Position numbers and translations under genes: made by a program
Origin: Gnetum montanum
Lineage: Eukaryota > Streptophyta > Gnetopsida > Gnetales > Gnetaceae
Length of the DNA stretch: 64,000 nt
Direction of reading: 5' to 3'
Assembly (NCBI GenBank): GCA_015680685.1
Contig: MNCI01027502.1
Coordinates: forward strand, 598,086 to 662,085
In this document: piece after piece, positions 12,602 through 23,252 of the stretch
How positions within the stretch are numbered: position 1 is the first letter of the stretch
How the letters are laid out: each line of letters starts with the position of its first letter
Notes under the pieces: generated by a model
The model's input: the letters and a program-made list of their open reading frames with translations, nothing else
Told to the model about the DNA's origin: nothing
The model's database searches: none

Positions 12602-15600
12602 TTACGCATTCCCCCTACTACCACTATCGCCGGTATCTCTTAGCTCTGAATCCAGCCCCAAAAGGTCGTCCTCCAGTAGGCCATCATTTCTGGGTATTAT
12701 CCCTTCATGAAAGATTGCCTCTTCAAGAGGCTCTCGTTCCAGCATTGGCTCTGGAGGAGGACGCTCTTCATTGTTGCCCATCACTTCTGCCTCCACAGTC
12801 TCCTCTCCCAACCCTTCAGCTGGCGTATTTGCTCTACCTTCCTCCGGTACCTAAAACCAAATAACAGTAAAATTAGAATAGTGATGCTAGTCAGAAAATC
12901 TTCCAACTAATTCATGCGTAAACTTACTCATGACGGCCCTGCTTCCGCGGCAAAGGGAAGCTTGTCCAAACCAGCCCACAAGCGCTGCATGATCTCCTCC
13001 TCTGTTAGGTCTGGCCACACATCATCGCCCAACGCGGCCCCAGCTTTCACCTTCCCTTTCTCCACGCTACTCCAGCAGGGTGGATCTGGGAAGAAAGTAG
13101 GGATTGTAGCTTGATTCCTAGGGAAAACCATTGTTCTCCCGGGGGACGCAGTTACAGTCACCTGCTCTTCGAACTTCTTGAAAGCTGCGGACGCTTCGAT
13201 GGTGTCCACAAAAACCTCCAGGGATCGAGCTTTAACGGTGGAATCGCGGTAATGCTTTCTATAAGCAGCGCTTTCCCTTTTATATACATGCTTGTGGTCC
13301 TTCTCCGTCTGCCCCCATTCCTGTATGCTGGCGCAGTAGTCCCTCCAGTCCTGGATTTTCTGAGCGAGGAGTTCGATTTGCATCCTTTACTCTACTAACG
13401 CCCGACTGGTCTGTACGCTATTCTTGATAGCTGTCCAATAACGGGAGTGATCAATAACAGCAGTACGCCAGTCTTCATCCCCCGTCATTCGAGCCTGTAG
13501 GAACTCGTACCGCGCCCTTAGGTCCTCGACTTCCTTGGTTAAGGATTCAGTCTTTTCCTCCGACCGTTGCAGCCTCCTCCATAGGTTTTCATTAACATTT
13601 CTACTTTCCCATACGGAGCATGTCGAGCGTAACGCACATTTACGCATTTCCTCATAAATGTGGCGTGGCACGACTGCCCCATCAGGTGGGGGCTCCGCTG
13701 TGTCCAGATCAATGGGCTCCGCGGGATCCCATCGGAGGTGAGCTCCTGACAGAAAACAAGCATCAATACAGATGACATATTACCAAGACATTATGTCGTG
13801 ACTTCGTTACGGCTATAACTTACCAGCGCCAGGTTCAATGCGTTCCAGACGTTCAATCATGTCACTGACGATGCCTTCCATGAAGGCAAATTTATCGGGG
13901 AAGTCTCTCCACATTTTCCTAACGGCAGCAGATGTTGAGGCATCTTCTTCCCCTATAGCATAATTTGGTTAGACATTCCTTCCATTAACATATTTTTCAA
14001 ACACGCTAACGCACTCATTACCTCTGCCGGTGACAGTGGCGATTTCATCAACATCTTCTATATCTCTTTCCCTTTCACGCACTGGAGTCTGTGCATCACT
14101 GGTTCCAGTAGCTGGGGTCTCCTCACGCACCCCAGTCTATACGCAGCTTCCGCTAGCAGTTGGAGCCGCTGCACGCACTGGAACCCGCACACGGCTCTTA
14201 TTAATAGCTGGGGCCTCTTCTTCCAAAATTGAGGCCCCCTCCCCACGGCTTAATATCATCGCCCCTGTCTTAGGGGTTAGTTGCCCTGTCATTTTTGCTA
14301 TTTACACCACCATACGTTAGCACATCATTTCAGATCATCTAAGTAAAACGTTGCGTATACAATCCTTCACACTTACCAGGTGGAGGTTTATTCCACTGCA
14401 CCTTGATCTCAACAGTTTGGCCTGCATCATCCCCAAGAGCCTCAATTAGGCGGAGTCTCTTCTGCCAAGCTGCCGGTTCCACAATTTCCTCCGCCAGACG
14501 TTTCCCCCGCGAGGCGTCGCCGGTGTAGGTAGGCATTATCCCACCTACGCTGTCGAGACCTCGCACTCGGGGTGCCGCCAAGCCTTTAGTTGTTACAAAT
14601 AACGAATCCCCAATCCCTTCCGACAGATCCTGCCCACAGGTAGTGCTGAGAATATGGGCAATCCAAGGTCTGGATAGCTAGTCTCGGTCTTGCTGTCCCC
14701 AGACCCCATTCCTCTGAACGACCAGAAACTCAGCAAACCGCCGGAGGCAAGCTATGAAAAAGGCATAATGCACATTGAAACGGGACTCGAGCTTCTCCCG
14801 AAGCTTGACCATTTCACTGCGCAGTCCCTTGGCAAGATCGCTCACCCAATCAAACCAAGATCCCTCTTCCAAGGCCTCTCGCATGATACGGGTTTGTTCT
14901 ACCGAAAAGAACTTAGCCTGCGAGAGGGTTTTGGGGAAGGCCCGGGCCCGAAAAAGGGGATAAAGTGTCTTGGCGGTCCCCATCTCGAATTTATCACAAG
15001 GAAACCCCTTGGTCTCCTTAGGGATCCTTACCCACTCCTTCAGAAATTCCTCGACTCTAGTGCTCCTCTTGGTCTTCACTTTTACGGGAAGGCCGTTCGA
15101 GGGGACGCCAAACAGGTCCGAGAAGAGCTGAGCGTCAATATCAAAGTTTACGCGTAGGTTATGCACGCGCCTGCTAAAGCGATCCGCCTTCTCGCTGAAG
15201 GAGTTGACCAGGGCTATCATTTCACTGACGGGGACATCAGGGGTCGCAGCCAAAAATAGGTGCATTAGCCCTGCGGCCTGGATCTTGGCGATCACCGCGA
15301 CAGGGGCCGCCAAGTGGCCGAGCCAACGTTGTGCTTCCTTAATATCCCCGTAACGAAAAAGAACATCCCTCACCTCGCGGCCGGAAATTGTAAGGGTAAT
15401 CTCCCGGGATTCCCTGACTGAAAGACAAAATGCAAGTCAAACAGAAACGCTATCACATAGTATCCATGACTCATAATCACACGCATAACATTAGAACATG
15501 CGGCGGCCTTACCGGGGCCGAACGGCAACGGAAATGGTGGGAGTTCTCTCTTCACGTCCTCGACGGTGAGGGGCAGATCCAAGGTCCAGTCCTCGTGCAG

Positions 15601-16728
15601 CCACCTGAGTTCCCGACAGTTCTTAAAATAGTGCTCATAACGGGTGTGATACTCACGCATCTCATGGCCAATTTGCCCGATAACACCGGCACGCACGTTG
15701 TTCGTCGCGGTAAACGCCATTATCGCCGTTTCGGCCCAGGCCAACGTATCGCCATTGCCAATTAACTTATTGTCATGTATAAAAACCCTGTACCATACAG
15801 CATAGGCTTACTTTACATTTTGCACATAGACCTCTCCTACATTGCACGCAAACAACAAAATAGAAAAACAGACATCAATAAAATTCGCTTACCCGCCTGC
15901 GTAGTACCTTGTGCCTTGTGGGTTCTAGAAGTACGTCGACACATGACGAGCCACGAATAGTGTGTTATATGCATGATAACAGTTGAAACGGGCCATGCCC
16001 CAGATCCAGTGCAAGCTCCTCAGACCGCGGGCGCTGAGCACTTGGTCCTCAGGATGGCCCGTGTCGATGGCCCCGTCTGTCAGATAAGCCAGAATCCCCT
16101 ACGCCGACCCTGCCAACAGGTGCTCTAAAATGGCACCAGCAACATCACCGGTCACATTAGACCAAAAAATGATGCTGAAGTTGCGCAGTAAAAACTGCAG
16201 AAACTCCAGCGCCCCTTTCGGAACCAGATGGCCTTCCCCTACACTCGTGTGTGAGGGGGAGGGACATTGGGGACGATGGGGTTCACCCAACACAAAATCC
16301 CAATGAGGTCTAGCACAACCAGGATGGGCTTCAGCGCGACGCTGCGTAAAAAAGCCAAAGCGTATATTAATACCTACATTTGCATTTGCACGATTAACAC
16401 AGAAAAACTCATAAAACGCACCCGGGCCGAAATCGCCCAAACCCTTGCAATAACGCAAGGTTCGTCCCTGACAATAGCGGTAAACGCAACCCTTTCAAAC
16501 CCTCACATTAGCCCTAGGTCCATAACTCGAAATCAACATGCACGCGAATGAAAATATACCACGAAAAGCAGCCATAGAAATGAATGTAAGCATGTAAGGA
16601 ACGACTAACCGGTCCAACGGCGCGGGGTCTCGAACATCGATCAACGCCTACGAGACACGGTCCAGAGTTGCTTGCATTTCGTCGATCTTGGCCAGCTTTG
16701 TGTTCTTCTTCTTGGTCTTCGGTGCCAT
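12602..16728 (-). pseudogene. Eight-exon antisense gene inside Tat copy A2, unknown protein
   Basis: Exons on the minus strand: 16728-16610, 16341-15893, 15787-15513, 15417-14377, 14285-14022, 13952-13824, 13745-12928, 12850-12602. All seven introns are GT...AG (268, 105, 95, 91, 69, 78 and 77 bases) and every exon length fits the phase of its neighbours, once a one-base deletion in exon 2 (near 16215; A1 has the base) is allowed. That gives about 1,115 codons. Start: Met of MAPKTKKKNTK. Exon 2 has hydrophobic stretches (PILVVLDLIGILCWV; FLQFLLRNFSII) that may be membrane segments. Exon 7 begins with a likely coiled coil (SEEKTESLTKEVEDLRARYE). Exon 8 is an acidic tail. Broken by stops at 16648, 16239, 16099, 15925, 14678, 14137, 13387 and 12928. 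I do not recognise the family; a plant-transposon-type or captured host protein is possible. No function can be assigned. Confidence 0.75.
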
Positions 16729-16878
16729 TGCGACAGCTTCAGAATTCTTTCACAGCTTAACACTTGCAAATCTTCGTGAGATGACACGCCCTAACTCTTT
16801 GCTCTTCTTTTTCTCAGCAACAGTTACGAATTTGAATTCTCGATAGCCAACAGCCTGTTCTCATCGAAGAACCACTTA

Positions 16879-16885
16879 CTTATAC
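16879..16885 (-). promoter_or_regulatory. TATA-like box of the antisense gene, copy A2
   Basis: GTATAAG on the minus strand, about 150 bases upstream of the antisense ATG at 16728. It lies in the roughly 415-base interval between that ATG and the start of pol on the other strand. The same arrangement exists in copy A1. Confidence 0.4.
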
Positions 16886-17134
16886 ACGAGGATCACCGAC
16901 TTGATATCAGAATTAAGCGGAACTTTCCTGGAACAGAATCTGAAAATCCAGATATTAATGCGGCCGATAACGCACGCGGTTATCTATCCGAAATGACGTT
17001 AAACTACCACATCTTATCGCCTCGTAATCGGGTTACATTGATTACAGCTTGTCTATAATATTCAAAATTCAGTTAGCCTTCCACGTTCGGTGACATCACG
17101 TCACTTGTCCCCTAACCATTTACGCACTCGCTGG

Positions 17135-17143
17135 TTTTGCAGG
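17135..17143 (+). other. Splice-acceptor-like site at the start of pol
   Basis: GGTTTTGCAG stands immediately before the pol frame (first coding base 17143), with an equivalent at 2631-2639 in A1. Ogre/Tat elements are known to remove an intron between protease and RT. If that applies here, the intron would be about 5 kb and would contain the entire antisense gene. I could not fix the donor: AAC|GTGAAG near 11934 and CAG|GTTAGC near 12007 are candidates. Confidence 0.45.
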
Positions 17144-20100
17144 ACAGACGGAGAATGGACGCCACAGTTTCAGCACCCTAAACTTTGACAGGCCCATACG
17201 GGAACTTAATTAGACAGTTCGACTCCACGTTCGTAGACGTTACCCTCCCTTTAGAAAGCGTAACCATAGCCGCATCAGAGATGTCCCCAGAATGGCCAGA
17301 ACAGTCAACGCGCACGCTAGACCTGGAGGCTGGAGACATAACCGAGGACCCACTCAGTGAGGTCCCTATCGTTACGCATAAGGGTGAGACTAAAACGCTC
17401 AAACTCAATTCTTTGTTAGACAAAAATACGCACAATGCTATAAGACAAGTTCTGCAAGACAATATCACTGTCTTTGCATGGTCATACAAAGATATGCCTG
17501 GGTTAGATCCTAGGTTAATCCAGCATAACATCATTTTGGATCCACAGATTAAAGCGGTTAGACAAAAGGCATGCAAAATCAAACCAGAGATCGCGCTAGC
17601 GGTATGTGATGAAATCACTAAGTTATACCAAGCCGGTTTCATCCGCGCGGTCGATTACTCAGATTGGATATCTAATATTGTGGTCGTGCCGAAGAAGACT
17701 GGGAGTATACGCATATGCATAGACTTCTGGGATCTGAACAAAGCCACAATCAAGGATAACTTCCCGTTGCCGAGTATCGACCAGCTAGTGGATACAACAG
17801 CTGGGCATGCGCTTCTGTCCTTCATGGATGACTTTTCAGTCTACAACCAGATTCGCATTAACCCAGAACACCAACTGACCATGACGTTCATGACACCCTA
17901 GGGCACCTTTTGCTACACCATGATGCCTTTCGGTCTGAAGAACGCTGGAGCAACGTACCAACGGGCCATGACATACATCTTCAGTGATTACCTACTAGGA
18001 AAGCTGAATGATTACGTCGACGACATAGCTGTGAAGTCTTGGAAGTCGGAAGATCATTCAGAGGACCTGGAGTTAGTCCTTAAAAGATGTTCCACACACG
18101 AGCTCTGGCTTAACCCAAAGAAGTGCGTATTCGGAGTCAAAACCGGACGCATGCTGGGGTTTGTGGTATCAGAAACCGGTATACGAGTTGACCCTGATAA
18201 GGTCAAAGCCATTGTCGAGTTAACACCTCCCACAAACCTCAAGAAATTACGCGAGTTATAGGGACGCTTACAGTTTATACGTTGATTCATTTCGAGGTTA
18301 ACCGACAAGTTACACCCTATGCAACACTTGTTGAAAAAGGGGGTTAATTTTGAATGGACCAACGATTGCCAGCGCGCGTTTGATAGTTTAAAACAGGAAT
18401 TGCAACATTTGCCGACGGTTTTCCCGCCACAAAGGGACTTACCATTCTACATTTACCTCGCGACTTCGGACGTGGTAATAGCAACGTTACTTTGTCAAAA
18501 AAGGGATGATGGGTCAGAAATGCCCATCTACTACTTGAGCCACGCTCTATGTGCGTATGAGACGAGATACAACGACGTCGAGCGTAATTTCTTAGCATTA
18601 GTTTTTACGCTTAAGAAATGTAGGCATTATCTTTTTCGTAGTCAAGTTAACGTCATCTGCAAAAACAACATCCTTAGAGCCATTACGCATAGCTGACCAG
18701 TTAATAACTTCACCGATTAATAATCACGTAACCATAGAACCAGAGTTCCCGGATGAACATGTGCATAGCTTAAGCCTGAGGATGTGTGTCTACACGCTTA
18801 TCGATTGACCTTCCCTTGTACGAACAATGTAGCAGAGTACGAGGGGCTCCTCAGGGGATTAATAACTGCAGGTGAACTTGATGTTCAACACCTGGCAGTT
18901 AGGGGTGATTCGATGCTTGTCATAAATCAAATCACTAGAGTCTACGCCTGCAAGGCAATACATCTGCAGCCTTATTGCGATCAGGCTAAGGATCTTCTAA
19001 GGCGATTTACGACCTTCGACACCCAACACGTCCCACGGACTGACAACACGCTCGCCGACGCACTGGCCACCATGGCTTTACACGTGCCTTCACACCTGTT
19101 TAACACCTGCCCTGCATTGATTACAGACTGCACAAACCCTATCATTCAGGCGGCGCAAATCTCCTCTCTTCTTGAGGAAATCATGCCTGAATGGTACGAT
19201 AATATCAAAACTTATCTTTTATAGGGTGAGCTGCCATCTACATTAACGCACGCACAGAAAGACGCGATCCGTAAGTGCGCTAGGCAATACGTCATCATCG
19301 GAGACAGCACTCTCTGTAGGCGTTCCTTTGATGGCGTATTGCTTACCTGCGTTGACAAAGATCAAGCGCAACACATAGTCAGCGAAGTTCACGAGGGACT
19401 GTGTGGTGGCCACGTAGCACCAAGGGTTATGGTCCTAAAAATCCGACGCTTAGGGTACTACTGGCCACGCATGGAAAGGAACTGCCTGACCAAGGTTAAA
19501 ACTTGTGACACATGTCAGCGTCACGCAAACCTCATCCACGTGTCGCCCACAGAATTGCATACAACGCAGATAACATGGCCATTTCAATGATGGGGACTAG
19601 ACATCATAGGACCCATCACGCCAAAATCTTCTGCAGGGCATAGCTTCATTATTACCGCTACTGAGTACTTTACGAAGTGGGTAGAAGCTTTCCCCCTACG
19701 AAAAATCACATCCCATGCCATTTTATCTTGGACAACATAGTAACCAGATTTGGTCTCCCAATGACTATTGTGACCGACAACGGGCCACAGTTTAGTAGTG
19801 CGGATACCAAATCCTTCTGTGACAACCTAGGCATTAGACAGTCTTTTTCCTCTCCCTATTACCCACAGGCGAATGGTCAAGCTGAAGCATCAAACAAAAT
19901 AGTCATCAATCTGCTCAAGAAAATGCTCGACGGCAACAAAAGGCGGTGGCATGAACAGATCCTCTATGTGCTATGGGCGTACGGTACTACATGTAGGATA
20001 GCTACAGGTAGTATGCCCTATAGCCTAGTTTACGGATCTGAAGCAGTGCTACCTCTCGAGTTGCAAATCCCTTCTCTGAGAATGGTCCTCTCCGCGGTTA

Positions 20101-20425
20101 TAAATGAGGCTCAACACACCGAGTCTCGAATCGCAGATCTGGATTCAGTAGAAGAGAAGCGGATACAGGCTCTTAATGCGATTGAAAATATCAGGACAAA
20201 CAGCGCCAGAAACATCACCACAACCTTCAACAGTGCCCGATCAAGAAAGAAGATCTTGTTCTCAAGGCTGTGCGCGAACCAGTAGGCAAGTTCTCTGCCA
20301 ACTGGGAGGGCCCTTTCTTGGTGATCGACATGTACAGCAACGGAGCGTTCAAATTAGCAGACGTCAACGACAACGAATTAGCGAATCCTGTGAATCATGT
20401 ATACTTGAAGCGGTATTTCATCTAG
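17143..20425 (+). pseudogene. pol: Tat pol polyprotein, copy A2
   Basis: Same domain order as in A1 (RT, RNase H, second RNase H, zinc finger, integrase) but more damaged. Stops: TAA 17179, TAG 17899 (shared with A1), TAG 18259, TGA 18283, TAG 19222 and TGA 19588 (shared). Two deletions at about 18694 and 18775 remove 189 bases together, so the frame is regained after them; the second takes the FDGAS catalytic motif of the second RNase H. A 7-base deletion near 19714 and a 1-base deletion near 20188 shift the integrase frame. In contrast to A1, the RT box is an intact YVDD (18013-18024). Not functional. Confidence 0.88.
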
Positions 20426-20439
20426 CAGCATCTATGGTG

Positions 20440-20815
20440 TCGGCAGTAGGTATGGCACCAGTCGTCCGCTACGACGTAAAACTGGCACCAAACGTCCTCT
20501 ACGATGTAAAACTGGCATGCCTTGCACGCGTCCGCCATGACGCTAAACTGGCACAGGTAAGTAGCCGTCTGCTGAGACATAAAACCAGCACAGATCTGTC
20601 CCTGGGTCAGGTGGCGAAACTGACATCCACAGCACGGTCTGCTGATACCATAAATCAGACAGACCACCGTCCGCTACGACGTAAAACTAGCACCTCTCGA
20701 TCTGCCTGGACTTTAAATTGGGACCATGGTCTGCTGGGACTTAAAACTAGTAACGGCAGTCTACCAGGACTTAAAACTGGGATGTACAGATCGTTACCAG
20801 CTCCAAGCGAGTGTG
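20440..20815 (+). repeat. Tandem repeats in the 3' untranslated region of pol, copy A2
   Basis: Same motif family as at 6140-6470. One extra 30-base unit (GTCCTCTACGATGTAAAACT and neighbours, about 20487-20516) is present relative to A1. The block ends at the purine tract before the LTR. Confidence 0.75.
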
Positions 20816-22111
20816 ATCATTCTTGTACAGCTGCACAACAGACAGGGTGGGATACTGAAACAGTCCCAGTGTCACCACCCACCGGCATCCTACTGATTTC
20901 TCGGATAAGCTAAGAGGAATCTTACTAATCCCTCGGAGATGCCGCCACCACACCCACTGCAGTGGTGGCACCTCTGAGAGTTTAGCCTCGCCAGTCGGAG
21001 CTGTCGGCAACAGCCTCGGGAATCCTCGCCAATCATCACTATCAGACGCCGGCCTCGCAGATTCATCTGGCCGGTTCCTTATGTGGCCAGTTAGCTGCGC
21101 TGTGTCTAATTCCTTTTGGCAAAGGTATGCAGCGCCAATCGTCAGGATTGGCAGCTTCACCCGAGTGCTCCGGCTCCTTCTTTATAGCCCATTCACTCTA
21201 TCTCACATCAAACGGCATCTGTTTCAAGCACCTCGTCTCTTGTTCATGGGCAATCGTGTCCTCTACTTTCTTTTGTGGTTGCAGGTTACTTGCCTTGGGA
21301 AATATCGACCAAAGGTGCGTCCATCTGAGCGGTAAAGTACAACAGCGTATTGAAGTGGCTGCTCAGGTTTGCCCGACCACTTAGCTCTGCACGCCTATAC
21401 CTCGCACAACCCTGCCCTTACCTCTTGTTTTCCTTCATCCCCACCACCTGGCCCCCATACGCAACACCTACATACCCAATTATTCATTTTCCGCATTCAC
21501 AATAGCAGAGACATCGCAAAAGTGATGCGCAGCGCTCCTTTTGCACGCATTCCTGCCATATCCGGTAACAGAGAAACCTCAGGTTGACGCGCTACGCTCG
21601 TCTGAAAGCATTCCTGTTGACCGCGTATTTCATACCCCTACCATCATAATTCATTTTGCATTTTCCCCAAACTTGTTTCCAGCTCCATCCCTCTATCTCC
21701 CATACCTGTAAGTCGTGCTCTTCCATGTTGACAGGGCATCACTTGAGTAGCCATGGATGAACGCTGTTCTTGCTTCTACCGATTCGGTGTTTCGTATTCT
21801 TTGTCGATGTCTTTCGGGTAAGCCCTCCAACCATCCACAAAGAGGGGCCGTTGAAACACCGTGAAAATTACGAGTCGGCCTCAAGCAAAGATTCACAATT
21901 CAAGTGAGAACGCGCATCAGTTTTGTTCAAGGACAAGTTTACGCTCTATCACGCATGGCAGCGTAATAAGCGTAATAAGCTCCAAGATAGTCGAAGGCAG
22001 AGTCCAGTGAAGCACAACAGTTCGACACTTTTTCTTGCAGCGAGTGAATAACTTGTCTTTACGCTCGTTATGCGGCGGTGCGTACCATTGCGTATGTTAT
22101 CATTAAAGCTA

Positions 22112-22310
22112 GGCATTGTTTACGCTCATCACGCGCAGCTGCGTAGAGAGCGTAAGTTACACATTATTTACGCTTCACCACACGCAGCTGCGTAGTGAGC
22201 GTAAATTGAGCATTGATTACGCTTCATCACACGCAGCTGCGTAGTGAGCGTAAGTTGTACATTATTTACGCTTTGTCACGCACAGTTGCGTAGTGAGCGT
22301 AAAATAATTT
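22112..22310 (+). repeat. Palindromic 49-base tandem array in the LTR promoter region
   Basis: Four units starting with TTACGCT at about 22120, 22168, 22217 and 22266, period 48-49. Each unit is itself a near-palindrome: TTACGCT arm, central ACGCAGCTGCGT, then AGTGAGCGTAA arm. Weaker units flank the block near 22059 and 22332. Such units could form cruciforms or RNA hairpins, or be paired sites for a dimeric factor. Confidence 0.85.
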
Positions 22311-22530
22311 TGAGCCTGTTGTTTACACTAGATTACGCTCATACACGCAACACAACGCGAATGAGTGTAATACAGCCTGAAGAAAATTGAAGCACACTCA
22401 ACATGTACCTGCTTTTCGCACGCACAGCACGCAAACGAGCGTGTTGTGCGTAGTCACAGTTTGACTTAAAATGATCAAGTCAATGGGACCCGAAACATTC
22501 GAGACCCACGTCATCAGGGTTGCACCTTTT

Positions 22531-22555
22531 CCACGAAGCGTCGTGGCCTATAAAC
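22531..22555 (+). promoter_or_regulatory. LTR core promoter: inverted repeat plus TATA box
   Basis: CCACGA-AGCG-TCGTGG, a perfect 6-base inverted repeat (22531-22546), is followed after two bases by CTATAAAC. This is the only clear TATA box in the Tat LTR, so transcription of the element probably began about 30 bases further on. Confidence 0.55.
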
Positions 22556-23252
22556 ACCTTAGTTGACAAGGATATCGGGGTTGGCAAATCAGAGAAGCAG
22601 AAGCATTTTTTTGAGTACCAGAGCATTTAGCACTTTGGATCAGAGATACAAAGAACAGCGCTTTGGCAATTGCTGAGATTTTTCACCTTACAGCCTGAAG
22701 CAGAGCACAGTTCGCTTTGAGCACCGGTGACAGGAGTGATCACTCTGCTGAAAAGGACTCTATCAATCAAAAGCAATTGATCGATAGACGTCAAATCTTG
22801 GCCCGCCTTGCATCTCGACTTTAGCCCCCGAGGTAGAACGGACTTCCGTTTAGACCGTTTTGCTTGTTGTTTTGTGCTTGTTTCACATCCTGTAATTGGG
22901 GACTCCCCAGTGTAATTTCTCATGCAAAATACACATTTTTAAGTCAAAGTGCAGATCTTGAAGCTACGTGATCCTCTTATGTCAGCCTCCTTTTATCGTG
23001 TTTAGCGTTATCACTGTTGCAATTCGCCTATAGCGTTTTCCCCTCGTTTTACAACTCCTCGAGCCAGATCGCTTTCTTTTACTTAATTTTCATTGTTTTA
23101 CTGACCCGTAAGTCCCTGTCTGATCGACAAGACCGTTCAGGGTGCCACAGATTCGCTTTTTCTAGCATAGCCCTCGCGTGGATCCGTGGTTAAAACTGTA
23201 TACGCGGAACCTCGATCGGTATTTCCAGCTGCCGACGTTTTCTGTCGCTACA

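Larger units (their letters stand above)
6512..23252 (+). mobile_element. Complete Tat-lineage Ty3/gypsy retrotransposon, copy A2
   Basis: About 16.7 kb from shared 5' LTR to 3' LTR. Internal order: primer site, gag-pro (8182-11973), four GGCC-containing repeats (12186-12416), antisense gene (16728-12602, minus), pol (17143-20425), 3' untranslated repeats and 3' LTR (20848-23252). The size, the second RNase H, the gap between pro and RT and the 3' repeats all fit the Tat group that includes Ogre. The right end abuts an Athila-related LTR fragment. The left end joins copy A1 through a shared LTR, so no target duplication can be read there. Confidence 0.85.
20848..23252 (+). repeat. 3' LTR of Tat copy A2, long form
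   Basis: About 2.4 kb, starting with TGGGATACTG and ending in CGCTACA at 23252. It matches the shared LTR except for 22019-23010, which is missing there. That extra part holds a palindromic 49-base array, a TATA box at 22548-22555 and leader sequence, so it looks like original promoter sequence lost from the other LTR and not a later insertion. No retained ORF of note. Confidence 0.75.

Noticed and set aside
16099-16458. Envelope-like membrane protein in the 119-codon minus frame
   Set aside because: The frame results from the one-base deletion in exon 2 of A2; with the A1 arrangement the hydrophobic stretches belong to the antisense gene. No envelope features are present and it is antisense to the element.
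22112-22310. CRISPR-like array of regular repeats
   Set aside because: The units are palindromic over their whole length with no unique spacers, and lie in a plant LTR.
22627-22923. 98-codon minus frame within the 3' LTR of A2
   Set aside because: It lies in the LTR leader just after the TATA box, is absent from the other LTR, and shows no domain.
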